From: Clostridia bacterium
GTDB lineage: Bacteria; Bacillota; Clostridia; Oscillospirales; CAG-272
Direction of reading: 5' to 3'
Length of the DNA: 41,551 bases
Assembly (NCBI GenBank): GCA_017411605.1
Contig: JAFQPR010000035.1
Coordinates: forward strand, 1 to 41,551
Under the pieces are notes generated by a model. The model was not told where the DNA came from and made no database searches. It was given only the letters and a program-made list of their open reading frames with translations. Position 1 is the first letter of the stretch; the number at the start of each line of letters is the position of its first letter. Positions 7,555 through 15,902 of this stretch are shown here, piece by piece. The position numbers and the translations under genes were made by a program.

Positions 7555-9780
7555 ATGGCAATGTTTAAATGCAAAATGTGCGGCGGCTCGCTTGAGGTGA
7601 CGGCAGGAGCCGGCATCGTTGAGTGCGAATACTGCGGCACGCAGCAGACACTACCGAAGACCACCGACGACGGTCTGCAGTCGCTCTTCAACAGAGCGCA
7701 TCTTCTCCGCCAGAAATGCGAGTTTGACAAGGCGGAGGCACTCTATGAAAAAATACTTGAAGCAAACGGAAATGAGGCGGAAGCCTATTGGGGCGTGATA
7801 CTTTGTAAGTTCGGAATCGAGTACGTCGAGGACCCGAAGACCTACAAGAGGATTCCCACCTGCCACAGAACGTCTTACGATTCCATAATTGCCGACGAGT
7901 ACTATAAAAAGGCTCTCGAGTGCGCCGACAGCACGCAAAAAGCTATCTATGAAGCCGAGGCGCGCGTCATCGACGATATTCAGAAGAATATTCTTGCTAT
8001 ATCGAGCCGCGAAGAGCCGTACGACGTATTCATCTGCTACAAGGAGAGCGACGAGAGCGGCGCGCGTACGCAGGACAGCGTTATAGCGAACGATATCTAC
8101 TATCAGCTCACCGCAGAGGGCTACAAGGTATTTTATGCCGCTATCACCCTCGAGGATAAGCTCGGCAGCGCGTACGAGCCTATTATCTTCGCCGCGCTCA
8201 ATTCCGCAAAGGTAATGCTCGCTATCGGAACAAAACCCGAGTATTTCAACGCGGTCTGGGTTAAAAACGAGTGGTCGAGATTCCTTAAGATGATAAAGAA
8301 CGACAGATCAAAGCTCCTTATCCCCTGTTACCGTGATATGGATGCATACGAGCTCCCCGAGGAGTTCGCGCATCTGCAGGCTCAGAATATGGGCAAGATC
8401 GGATTTATAAACGACGTAGTTCGCGGTATCAAGAAGGTCATCGTCAAGGATGAGCCACGCGCCGCAGCGGCAATCAAAGAAGCTCCTATCGGAGCGGAGC
8501 CAGGCGCAGGGAACGTTTCCGCTCTTCTTAGGCGCGCGTATATGTTCCTTGAGGACAAGAATTGGGATAGCGCCGAGGAATACTGCGAGAAGGTGCTTGA
8601 CATTGACCCCGAAAACGCCGAGGCATATCTCGGAAAGCTCCTTGGCGAGTATAAACTCGAGTCTAAGGCAGCGCTCAGGGAAAGCGGCATTCGCTTTGAC
8701 GAGAGCGCAAACTACCGGAAGATACTGAAGTTCGGCGACGAAGCTCTTACCACGGAGCTTCGCGGATATATCGAGGAAACGATAAAGAAAAACGAAGAGC
8801 TCAGGCTGACTACCACCTATGCAGCAGCAGCGAATCAGATGAACTTCAATTCCTCCGCTACTCTCTATAACGCCGCAAAGCTCTTTGGCGAGCTCGGGGA
8901 TTATAAGGATTCATTGGCTCTGCGCGAAAGATGCCTTAAGCTTGCTGAGGAATGCAAAAAGAACGAAACGTACGACGGCGCCGTAACCTTGATGCGCTCC
9001 GATTGCGTGCAGGATATCAATGAGGCTATAAAGAGCTTCGAGTCCCTCGCGGACTTTAAGGATTCCCAAGAAAAAATCGGCGAGTGCAAAGAGCGACTCC
9101 TCGCTCTCGAAAAAGAGAAAGAGCTCGAGCAAAAGAAGAAGCTCGATGCCGAGAAGCTTGAAAAGCAAAAGCAGCTCGACGCAATAGCTAAAGCGAAAAA
9201 GGACAAAATCAAAAAAATAATTATCGGCATCGTAGCAGTTATCGCGCTGGTCGGTATGATCTTCGCCATAAGGGCTATCAATATCAATAAGAAAAAGCGC
9301 GAGAATCCCGGCGATTACGTAAAAGAAAACGAGCTTACCCACTTCGATATTCCAAACGGTGTAACGGAAATAAGAGCGGAAGAATTCAGACGTTGTACCA
9401 CTCTTCGAACCATTACCATTCCCGATAGCGTGACTACCATAAACAGCAGCGCGTTCATAGGCTGCGAAGGACTCGAAAGCATAAAGATTCCCTACGGTGT
9501 TAAATCAATCAAAGATACCGCGTTCTACGGATGCGAAAGGCTCACTTCCGTAATAATATCGAATAGCGTTACGAGTATCGGCAGAGCTGTATTCGACGAC
9601 TGCAAGGCGCTCACCTCGATATATTATACGGGTACTGCGGACGAGTGGAACGCTATCGTGAAAGATAATGACAATGCAACTCTGAATAGGCTTACGATTT
9701 ATTATTACAGTGAAACAGAGCCCGCCGCAGAAGGCAGCTTCTGGCATTACGATAATAACGGAAAACCCATAGTTTGGTAA
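7555..9780 (+). CDS. Zinc ribbon-TPR-TIR-transmembrane-LRR receptor-like protein
   Basis: The 741 residues divide as follows. A zinc ribbon at Cys6, Cys9, Cys24, Cys27. TPR-like helices at about 40-140. A TIR domain at about 155-290, opening Y-D-V-F-I-C-Y-K (from Tyr156) and carrying W-V-K-N-E-W, whose Glu239 matches the catalytic Glu of NAD-cleaving TIR domains. More TPR-like helices (about 310-420), then a Lys/Glu-rich coiled coil (about 505-550). One hydrophobic helix at about 555-577 flanked by lysines. Then about four BspA-type leucine-rich repeats (about 594-690) with the F-x-x-C-x-x-L-x-x-I pattern. No N-terminal signal peptide is visible, so the positive-inside rule predicts TIR inside, LRR outside. 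TIR domains in bacteria act as NADases or nucleotide-signal makers, often in phage defence. Last gene of the operon; a strong terminator follows. Confidence 0.88.
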   Translation: MAMFKCKMCGGSLEVTAGAGIVECEYCGTQQTLPKTTDDGLQSLFNRAHLLRQKCEFDKAEALYEKILEANGNEAEAYWGVILCKFGIEYVEDPKTYKRIPTCHRTSYDSIIADEYYKKALECADSTQKAIYEAEARVIDDIQKNILAISSREEPYDVFICYKESDESGARTQDSVIANDIYYQLTAEGYKVFYAAITLEDKLGSAYEPIIFAALNSAKVMLAIGTKPEYFNAVWVKNEWSRFLKMIKNDRSKLLIPCYRDMDAYELPEEFAHLQAQNMGKIGFINDVVRGIKKVIVKDEPRAAAAIKEAPIGAEPGAGNVSALLRRAYMFLEDKNWDSAEEYCEKVLDIDPENAEAYLGKLLGEYKLESKAALRESGIRFDESANYRKILKFGDEALTTELRGYIEETIKKNEELRLTTTYAAAANQMNFNSSATLYNAAKLFGELGDYKDSLALRERCLKLAEECKKNETYDGAVTLMRSDCVQDINEAIKSFESLADFKDSQEKIGECKERLLALEKEKELEQKKKLDAEKLEKQKQLDAIAKAKKDKIKKIIIGIVAVIALVGMIFAIRAININKKKRENPGDYVKENELTHFDIPNGVTEIRAEEFRRCTTLRTITIPDSVTTINSSAFIGCEGLESIKIPYGVKSIKDTAFYGCERLTSVIISNSVTSIGRAVFDDCKALTSIYYTGTADEWNAIVKDNDNATLNRLTIYYYSETEPAAEGSFWHYDNNGKPIVW

Positions 9781-9824
9781 ATAATTATTTGCATTTCTAG
9801 TAATTTACCATCTTTAGATAAAAC

Positions 9825-9879
9825 AAAAAAGGTAGATAGTATGTTATCCTTTGCGGAGAACACGCTGTCTACCTTTTTT
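9825..9879. terminator. Bidirectional terminator containing hairpin core copy 1
   Basis: AAAAAAGGTAGA (9825-9836) pairs perfectly with TCTACCTTTTTT (9868-9879) between convergent genes. The loop region 9840-9864 is a variant of a hairpin core also found at 26800-26826 and 37455-37480. Confidence 0.9.
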
Positions 9880-9908
9880 ATTTAGACGAGTGAAGCCTAA
9901 GTATTATC

Positions 9909-11462
9909 TTAGGCTATAATTATCTTCATTTTACCCGAGAGGTCGAAGTCGTATCCGGCATCCGCAGGGAGCATATTGCGAGAAGCGATTCTTTCGGGAG
10001 AAACCGCGTATTTTTTCGACACGCTCCATAGGGTATCCCCCGCCTCGGGGTAATAAACCGTGATGCGGCGAGAGCTTTTCTCTTCCACGGGCTCGGACGT
10101 TAGCGTACCGAGCACCGTCATGCTTTTGCTCTCCTCTGTGAGAGCGGTGATAAGCACACTCAAGTCAACGTATATCTTCTCGCTGTCAAACGCAGGTGAG
10201 ATCTCGCACGGGGTAAGGGATAAGCGTATTCTGCTATTCTCGCCAAGCCCCGCGAGCTTGATGCTCTCGCGCATCGGCGCATCTATTTTAACGGTGAAGC
10301 ACTCACCCGTATCGGCTCCGCGGCAAACGAGCGAGACGGAAAGGTCGCAGCTAACCGTCATCTCGCCGCCCGACGCCTCGTATTTGAGATTTTTCACAGC
10401 GCAGTCGCGCTCGAGGATATCGTGCATATTCTCTTCTCCGCGGTCTGTGACGACAGATATTTTTCGCCGCTCGCATACCGTGCCTATAAGCTCCGTATAG
10501 CCGAAGGTATCATAGGAGCAGGCATTCTTTGCCCCCTCGCGGAAGGCATCGCAAACAAGTGATATCTCGCAGTTTTTATGATGCTCTATCTCGCACTCTG
10601 CCGTCATATTCATAACGACCGAGAGATAGGTATTTCCGTCCTTATCCTCGGGGGTATTGTTTATATTCAGATTAACTCCCGTCACGTAGCAGCTCGCGAT
10701 ATACGAGCTATCCTCGACTGCGCCCTCAACCTCGAAATTTTCCTCTACGGGTATGCATTTCTCAAGGCGCATAGTGTCTTCCCCTACCCTTAAGATACAC
10801 CACGCGAGAATAGAGCCCGAAACGTTCACGCCGCCATCGGTCTTATGTACGGAAAGCACGGAGGCACTCGCATCGTATTTGACAACGTCCACCTCATCCG
10901 CGAGGATATCCTCAAGGCGGTCTATCTCCTCGGCGTATTCGCGCTCGGCGCATTTGAGATAGTCTGCCGAGTGTACCTTTACCCCGCAGGTCTTCAATAC
11001 CGCTCCATCGAAGCCCACGCCGCTATTCATCTCACACTCCTCGGAGAGTGAGACGTCGGTGACGAGCGAAGCCTTCGCCGATATCTTTCTCGGGCCTCCG
11101 AGTCTTACCGTCACGTTTACCACGCGTGTTTCGATGCTCGCGTCCGTAACACTCTCGGGTATTCTCTCATTATCCTCGAGGTCGGCAGAAAATGCCGCCT
11201 CGGTAAGTACGTTTTCCGAGTCAAGATACATTATTTTAAAGCTTACGGTCGAGAGGAACGAAAGCTCCCCTCCCGATATATATTTATTACAAGGAGTTAC
11301 AGTAGCAGAGCTTCGAAGCAGCCGCTTTACGTCGCCCATATAATCGGGGAGAACGAAGTCCGCTCCGCATTCGCTGCGCACGCCCGTAAGTCTTGTTTCT
11401 TTTTTGTATACGGCGCTCTCGCCCTCCGTGACGCCGTTCTTTTCGTTATCAATCAAAGACAT
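9909..11462 (-). CDS. SPOCS (DUF3794)/LysM protein, SipL-like
   Basis: The 517-residue protein has a long region of the SPOCS/DUF3794 type (sequence rich in beta-strand patterns, about 20-440) and a C-terminal LysM module (about 470-515: G-D-T-L-W-S-V-S-K-K-Y). This is the architecture of Clostridioides difficile SipL, which binds SpoIVA and helps attach the spore coat to the forespore. The family is broad, so sipL itself is likely but not certain. The ATG at 11462 has GGAGGA just upstream. The start lies beside an unusual hairpin (see 11461-11519). It follows hprK on the same strand after 165 bp. Confidence 0.72.
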   Translation of the reverse strand: MSLIDNEKNGVTEGESAVYKKETRLTGVRSECGADFVLPDYMGDVKRLLRSSATVTPCNKYISGGELSFLSTVSFKIMYLDSENVLTEAAFSADLEDNERIPESVTDASIETRVVNVTVRLGGPRKISAKASLVTDVSLSEECEMNSGVGFDGAVLKTCGVKVHSADYLKCAEREYAEEIDRLEDILADEVDVVKYDASASVLSVHKTDGGVNVSGSILAWCILRVGEDTMRLEKCIPVEENFEVEGAVEDSSYIASCYVTGVNLNINNTPEDKDGNTYLSVVMNMTAECEIEHHKNCEISLVCDAFREGAKNACSYDTFGYTELIGTVCERRKISVVTDRGEENMHDILERDCAVKNLKYEASGGEMTVSCDLSVSLVCRGADTGECFTVKIDAPMRESIKLAGLGENSRIRLSLTPCEISPAFDSEKIYVDLSVLITALTEESKSMTVLGTLTSEPVEEKSSRRITVYYPEAGDTLWSVSKKYAVSPERIASRNMLPADAGYDFDLSGKMKIIIA

Positions 11463-11519
11463 AAAAAAAGTCCTCCGAATAGTATTTGGTTAATACTATG
11501 CGAAAGACTCTTTTTTTAT
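11461..11519. promoter_or_regulatory. Hairpin with oligo-T abutting the start codon of the SipL-like gene
   Basis: ATAGTATT (11479-11486) and AATACTAT (11492-11499) form a perfect 8-bp stem with a 5-base loop. Flanking GTC/GAC and ATAAAAAAAG/CTTTTTTTAT extend the symmetry. Read on the minus strand, the hairpin is followed by GACTTTTTTT that runs straight into the ATG, with the ribosome binding site in the stem's internal loop. It could be an upstream terminator for hprK read-through, an attenuator or a translation switch. On the same strand CATAGTAT resembles a mother-cell sigma-E -10 box, weakly. Confidence 0.45.
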
Positions 11520-11627
11520 GCTACCGTTTTTTTGAGAAAAATCAAAAAAATCAAAAATCCTTTCAAAATATAATAAAACAAAGCTTTTAGCACCATTACG
11601 GTAAGAAAACTTTGTACACGGCGGATT

Positions 11628-12569
11628 TTAGTCGTTGCCGCCTCCCATCGACTCCATAAGTCGCTTATTGAATTCCTCGGCGGTATTATAGCCCATACGC
11701 TTCTGGCGGTTATTCATAGCCGCAACCTCGATAACAACCGAAAGGTTACGTCCCGGGCAAACGGGGAGAACTATCATCGGCACCTTAATACCGAGGATAT
11801 CCATATACTCCTCTTCAAGACCGAGACGGTCGTACATCTTGCCGTCCTGCCAATTTTCAAGGTTGATAACGAGGTCTATCTTCTCGGTAACCTTAACAGA
11901 GCCCATACCGAAAAGACGACGAACGTCAACGATGCCGATACCTCGAAGCTCAACGTAGTGGCGGATTATCTCGGGCGCGCGTCCGACAAGAGTCGTCGCG
12001 GAAACGCGCTTTATCTCGACTGCATCGTCTGCTATAAGTCTGTGTCCTCGCTTAACAAGCTCTATCGCGGTCTCACTCTTACCTACTCCCGAGTCGCCGA
12101 GCAGAAGGATACCCTCGCCGTATACCTCTACGAGAACGCCGTGACGCGTGATCCTCGGGCCGAGCTCAACGTTAAGGTAGGCTATGAGCGCTGCCATGAA
12201 CTCCGAAGTTCTCTCAGCAGTTCTCAAAAGCGGAACGCCGTACTTTTCGGCAATCTCTATCAGCTCGTCGGAAACAGCGAGCGACGAGGTAAAGATAACT
12301 CCCGCGGGCTTCGATGCAAAGAAAGCGTCAAGGCGCGCCGATCTCTCGCTTGCTTCAAGCGTTGTGAGATACTGGTTCTCCATAAGGCCTATTATCTGAA
12401 TTCGCTCGGGCTCAAAATAATCAAAGAAGCCCGCGGATATCTGCAGACCGGGTCTGTTGACCCTCGAGCAGTCTATAAATATATTCTGAGGTAGGTTCGG
12501 AAGATAAAGAGTTTCAAGATTGAACTTCTCAATTACCTTCGAGAGCTGAATATTATACTTTTCTTCCAT
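11628..12569 (-). CDS. hprK: HPr kinase/phosphorylase
   Basis: The 313-residue product matches the usual length. It phosphorylates and dephosphorylates Ser46 of HPr to drive carbon catabolite control through CcpA in low-GC Gram-positives. The C-terminal kinase domain shows the P-loop G-D-S-G-V-G-K-S (158-165), the D-D-A-V-E loop (181-185) and the family signature V-E-L-R-G-I-G-I-V-D-V-R-R-L-F-G (about 206-221). The N-terminal domain (1-130) is also typical. The start ATG at 12569 has AAAGGCGG upstream. Many catabolic loci with AraC regulators lie further along this window and are plausible targets of the same control network. Confidence 0.96.
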   Translation of the reverse strand: MEEKYNIQLSKVIEKFNLETLYLPNLPQNIFIDCSRVNRPGLQISAGFFDYFEPERIQIIGLMENQYLTTLEASERSARLDAFFASKPAGVIFTSSLAVSDELIEIAEKYGVPLLRTAERTSEFMAALIAYLNVELGPRITRHGVLVEVYGEGILLLGDSGVGKSETAIELVKRGHRLIADDAVEIKRVSATTLVGRAPEIIRHYVELRGIGIVDVRRLFGMGSVKVTEKIDLVINLENWQDGKMYDRLGLEEEYMDILGIKVPMIVLPVCPGRNLSVVIEVAAMNNRQKRMGYNTAEEFNKRLMESMGGGND

Positions 12570-12601
12570 ATCAAATTCCGCCTTTACTGTTGTTCTGTTT
12601 T

Positions 12602-12630
12602 ATTCTAGCATATTTTACTCAAAAAAGCAA
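12602..12630 (-). promoter_or_regulatory. Probable hprK promoter
   Basis: Minus strand TTGCTT (12630-12625), 17-bp spacer, TAGAAT (12607-12602). Confidence 0.55.
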
Positions 12631-12656
12631 ACGTTTTGATAAATTTTTATAATTAC

Positions 12657-12685
12657 TTGATTTATTAACAATAATTTGTTAGAAT
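12657..12685 (+). promoter_or_regulatory. Probable promoter of the lipoprotein gene
   Basis: TTGATT (12657-12662), 17-bp spacer, TAGAAT (12680-12685), 28 bases before the ATG. Confidence 0.6.
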
Positions 12686-12713
12686 AAAGAAAAACTTTGT
12701 TAAGGAAGAATAA

Positions 12714-13805
12714 ATGAAAAGATTATTATCACTGATTTTAATTCTTTGTACGCTCCTCTCCCTTGCGGCGTGCTCGGACAAGACCTACGAGCCCGTACCC
12801 AGCACGGATGAGGAAAAAAAGGTGCTTATGACCTTCAGCCTCGAGGGTGAAAAGTACGAGCTCAGGTACGAGCTCTACCGCGCGCTTTTCTTGAATCACA
12901 GCGCGGAATACGACAAGGGTGATAAGAGCTTCTGGGCGACACCCGAAGCCGAGGACGCAAAGCAAAAGATAAACGCAAGGGTCACGAGCCTTGCGCTTGA
13001 TATCTTCGCGGCTCTCCACCTCTCTAAAGAAATCGGCTATGACCCTTACTCCGCCGACGCCGAGAAAAAGATTGAAGAGTACATCAAAGAGAGCGTTGAA
13101 GGCAGCGACACGGTTATAGGCTTCGGCGGTGACTATGATAAGTACCTCGCTTCCCTTAAGGCTATGAATCTGAACTACTCGGTTCAGACTCTTATGCTCA
13201 GATATTCCATTGCCTGCGAGAAGATAAACGAGTATTACCGCGGCACGGCAGACCCCGATGCGCCGACACCCGATATGGAAGCGGGAGCGCTCAAATACAC
13301 TAAGGATGACGTGCTTGCGTTCTACCGCGGCGATGACTCCGCGCGCATCAGCATCGTCGTTTTCAACGCGGACTATATCTCGCATGAGAAGGTCGAGGAG
13401 CGCCGCGATAAGCTTGACTCCTTCGCCTCGCTCGGCGATGCGCTGAACTACGCCGCCTCCTTCACCCCGGGCGACCCCGAGGACGTTATCAACGGCGCGC
13501 TCATAGGCAAGAAGAGCAGCAGCTCCTTCTACACCGAGGTAACAGATGCCGCATTTGAAATGGGCGTCGGTGACGTCAGCCCCGTTATCCACGTTGTTAC
13601 GGATAAGAGCAGCGAGTATTGGATAGTTATAAAAATGGATAAGACCGAGGAGTACGCAGAAGAAAACTACGAGGCAGTCGAGGATATTTACGTATCTCAG
13701 AGAATAAACGAGATAATTGACGGCGTTAAGACCTCGCTCGCCGATAATAAATCCGAAAAGGACGCCTTTACGAGCCTTGATCTTTCAAAAATTTCGATGG
13801 ATTAA
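12714..13805 (+). CDS. Secreted lipoprotein, probable PrsA/SurA-like foldase
   Basis: The 363 residues start with a lipoprotein signal peptide (M-K-R-L-L-S-L, hydrophobic core, lipobox L-A-A-C with Cys20 as the lipidated residue), so the mature protein sits on the outer face of the membrane. The remainder is hydrophilic. A helical N-terminal region (about 30-185) is followed by a segment (about 190-310: Y-T-K-D-D-V-L-A-F-Y, then G-A-L-I-G-K-K, F-E-M-G-V-G-D-V-S-P-V-I) arranged like the SurA_N plus parvulin rotamase layout of PrsA. The rotamase core is weakly conserved, so enzymatic activity is doubtful. It may help fold exported proteins. Confidence 0.65.
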   Translation: MKRLLSLILILCTLLSLAACSDKTYEPVPSTDEEKKVLMTFSLEGEKYELRYELYRALFLNHSAEYDKGDKSFWATPEAEDAKQKINARVTSLALDIFAALHLSKEIGYDPYSADAEKKIEEYIKESVEGSDTVIGFGGDYDKYLASLKAMNLNYSVQTLMLRYSIACEKINEYYRGTADPDAPTPDMEAGALKYTKDDVLAFYRGDDSARISIVVFNADYISHEKVEERRDKLDSFASLGDALNYAASFTPGDPEDVINGALIGKKSSSSFYTEVTDAAFEMGVGDVSPVIHVVTDKSSEYWIVIKMDKTEEYAEENYEAVEDIYVSQRINEIIDGVKTSLADNKSEKDAFTSLDLSKISMD

Positions 13806-13824
13806 AATTTAAAAAAACAACACA

Positions 13825-14322
13825 ATGAATAATATTACCGAAACAAACGCACAAGCAATAAAAACAATCAAGACACGAACAACCGGTAAAAAGGAACTCG
13901 ATCTTATCTCGGAATATGATCTGATAGCCGACACAAAGGATTATCTTGACGAGTATTATTCGGGATGCTACGTAGGATGTCTTGCAGAAAAAAGCTCGCG
14001 GTACGTGAGGGCAAACGCCGAGTGCTACGCGAAATTTCTGAAGATTATCTTCAAGGCGGTACGCGCCGCTCACCTGATACGTATAGATACAAAAGAGTTC
14101 TCGGACGGCTTTACTTTCAACATAGCCTTTTCAACCTCGATGCTGCCCGAGCGGGATCGCGATAGCTTGTATAAGCTTTCGCGCGAATCGGGATTTTCTA
14201 TTAAAATTTTCGATAATAAAATCGAAGCAAAATTCAAGTATGCGAAAACTCCGTTCTCGGATTTTCGTGCCGTTTCGCAAAGATTTGTTTACAAGAAGCT
14301 CAAGGAAATACTCGTTTTCTGA
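13825..14322 (+). CDS. Small cytosolic protein of unknown function
   Basis: A 165-residue protein without signal peptide or membrane helix. It lies 19 bp after the lipoprotein gene and 96 bp before spoIVB. The ribosome binding site is poor (no purine-rich box in the A-rich upstream stretch). The middle part (about 55-150) alternates hydrophobic and charged residues in an alpha/beta manner reminiscent of anti-sigma or HATPase-like folds, but I see no ATP-binding N, G1 or G2 boxes. Its place beside spoIVB makes a sporulation role possible; that is only context. Confidence 0.6.
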   Translation: MNNITETNAQAIKTIKTRTTGKKELDLISEYDLIADTKDYLDEYYSGCYVGCLAEKSSRYVRANAECYAKFLKIIFKAVRAAHLIRIDTKEFSDGFTFNIAFSTSMLPERDRDSLYKLSRESGFSIKIFDNKIEAKFKYAKTPFSDFRAVSQRFVYKKLKEILVF

Positions 14323-14418
14323 TTTTTCCCTAAAATTGTTACACATATATTTTTCTCGCCGAGCCAAAGTAATATTGCGGTGATTTATCGCCAGCTTTAT
14401 CATAAAAGGAATTCACCG

Positions 14419-15597
14419 ATGAAAAATAGAAGAACAGTTTTTCCGAGCATATTATCTCTTCTTTTGATATTTTCCGCGATTCTTACGGGAAACGCGACAA
14501 AAGGTATGAGAAGAGATGAAAAAATTGACACGGTACAAGCCCTCTCTTATACCGACGCGGAATTATCCTCCGTGAGTGACGGAGAGGAGCGAGAAGATGA
14601 CGGCTCCGCCCCCGTCGGCTCAAGGCTCCTTGAGCTTATCTTCGGAAAAAAGAGTACCGAAGGGTCAACCAAAGATATAAAGCTATGCCCCGGAGGAGAT
14701 ACCTTCGGGGTTAAAATTTGCGGCAGCGGAGTCACCGTCAGCAAGGTTGTGACCGAGCTTTCCGCCGGGATACTCAAGCCCGATGACAGAATAGTCAGCA
14801 TTGACGGACAGCGGGTTTCGACAATTGACGAGGTCAAGAGAATTTTAAACAGCTCGGGCGGTCGTGCGCTTTCCTTTGAGATATTGCGTGGCAAAAAAAC
14901 CTTCACCGAGAATATTGCGCCAAGGTCCTGCGGCGGTGAATACCACCTCGGGGTCATCCTCTCTGACGGAGCGTCGGGAATCGGCACGGTCACCTACTAC
15001 GACCCCGAAACCTTCGCCTTCGGCGGTCTTGGACACGGCATCTCGTCGCACGACGGCGGCGAGGTCCTTAAGATGACACGGGGTACGGTCACGGGCGTTA
15101 TCCTCGGCGGCGCGTCGAGGGGCGAAGCATCGAAGCCCGGCGAGCTGCGCGGTGTCCTCACGGACAAGAAGCTCGGCACACTGACAGCTAACACACGCTG
15201 CGGCGTTTTCGGCACTATCAGCCCCACCGCCATCTCCGACTGTGACTCGCGTACCCCCATCCCCGTTGCAAAAAAATCCGAGGTCAAGGCGGGCGAAGCT
15301 ACGATTTTCTCTACTATAAAGAACGGCAATCGCGCCGAGTACAAAATCGAGATCAGCGACATCGACTACTCGAGTGACGGAACAAAATCCTTCCGCATCA
15401 AGGTCACTGACGATACCCTTATCGCCCTGACGGGCGGTATCGTCCGCGGTATGTCGGGCAGCCCGATAATACAAAACGGCAAGCTCGTCGGTGCGGTGAC
15501 CCACGTTATGGTTGCAAATCCCACCGAGGGGTATGGGATATTTATTGAGAATATGTTAAGCGCGGCACAGCAAGGCGTACAACCTAAAGCTGCTTAA
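14419..15597 (+). CDS. spoIVB: SpoIVB-type sporulation signalling serine peptidase
   Basis: From the ATG at 14419 (AAAGGA upstream) the protein has 392 residues. It has an N-terminal signal anchor (about 8-28), a linker, a PDZ domain (about 85-160, with G-V-T-V-S-K-V, S-A-G-I-L-K-P-D-D and I-V-S-I-D-G-Q-R-V), and a peptidase domain with G-L-G-H-G-I (His206) and G-M-S-G-S-P-I (Ser346). In Bacillus, SpoIVB is secreted from the forespore and cleaves SpoIVFA to activate pro-sigma-K processing. The call rests on the PDZ plus the two catalytic motifs. A relic of the same 3' end lies 146 bp downstream. An alternative upstream start at 14380 lacks a ribosome binding site. Confidence 0.93.
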   Translation: MKNRRTVFPSILSLLLIFSAILTGNATKGMRRDEKIDTVQALSYTDAELSSVSDGEEREDDGSAPVGSRLLELIFGKKSTEGSTKDIKLCPGGDTFGVKICGSGVTVSKVVTELSAGILKPDDRIVSIDGQRVSTIDEVKRILNSSGGRALSFEILRGKKTFTENIAPRSCGGEYHLGVILSDGASGIGTVTYYDPETFAFGGLGHGISSHDGGEVLKMTRGTVTGVILGGASRGEASKPGELRGVLTDKKLGTLTANTRCGVFGTISPTAISDCDSRTPIPVAKKSEVKAGEATIFSTIKNGNRAEYKIEISDIDYSSDGTKSFRIKVTDDTLIALTGGIVRGMSGSPIIQNGKLVGAVTHVMVANPTEGYGIFIENMLSAAQQGVQPKAA

Positions 15598-15599
15598 CC

Positions 15600-15733
15600 T
15601 TCCGCGGTTGGCGAAGCACTACAGCATAGCAAGTTTTCGGTACTTTGCATAGCAAATCCCCTTGGAATAAGGCTCAAAGGGGCGAAAACTTTTTAGCGTT
15701 CCTCACTTTGGTCGCTCTCGGCTCGCGGAACGC
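15600..15733. repeat. Palindrome-rich insert between spoIVB and its duplicated tail
   Basis: Non-coding stretch with nested inverted repeats: TTCCGCG (15600-15606) with CGCGGAA (15724-15730); AAGTTTTCG (15631-15639) with CGAAAACTT (15683-15691); CCCCTT (15658-15663) with AAGGGG (15677-15682); GCGTTCC (15696-15702) with GGAACGC (15727-15733). It looks like a small structured element inserted at the end of spoIVB. Confidence 0.6.
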
Positions 15734-15742
15734 CTACGCACA

Positions 15743-15829
15743 GTGATGGTGGCAGATCCAACCGAGGTGTATGTCATTTTTATGGAGAATATGTTAAATG
15801 CTGCCGATAATGCAAATAACTGCAATTGA
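15743..15829 (+). pseudogene. Relic of a spoIVB 3' end
   Basis: Translated in frame this gives V-M-V-A-D-P-T-E-V-Y-V-I-F-M-E-N-M-L-N-A-A before a stop, closely resembling V-M-V-A-N-P-T-E-G-Y-G-I-F-I-E-N-M-L-S-A-A at the end of the intact spoIVB just upstream. Roughly 65 bp align with about four in five bases equal. No start codon or catalytic part is present. It is best explained as the leftover of a tandem duplication or of an older 3' end displaced by the palindromic insert. Confidence 0.75.
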
Positions 15830-15845
15830 AAAACGGCATAAAAAT

Positions 15846-15898
15846 AATGCAGAATTCAGAATTAGCGGTTGCGGTTCTGCTTTCTGCATTTTTTATTT
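15846..15898. terminator. Terminator between spoIVB relic and AraC gene
   Basis: AATGCAGAA (15846-15854) pairs with TTCTGCATT (15882-15890), followed by TTTTATTTT. It lies between convergent transcripts and could serve both. Confidence 0.7.
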
Positions 15899-15902
15899 TG
15901 CA

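Noticed and set aside
12738..13592. 284-codon frame opposite the lipoprotein gene
   Set aside because: Shadow frame; the plus-strand gene has promoter, ribosome binding site and lipobox.
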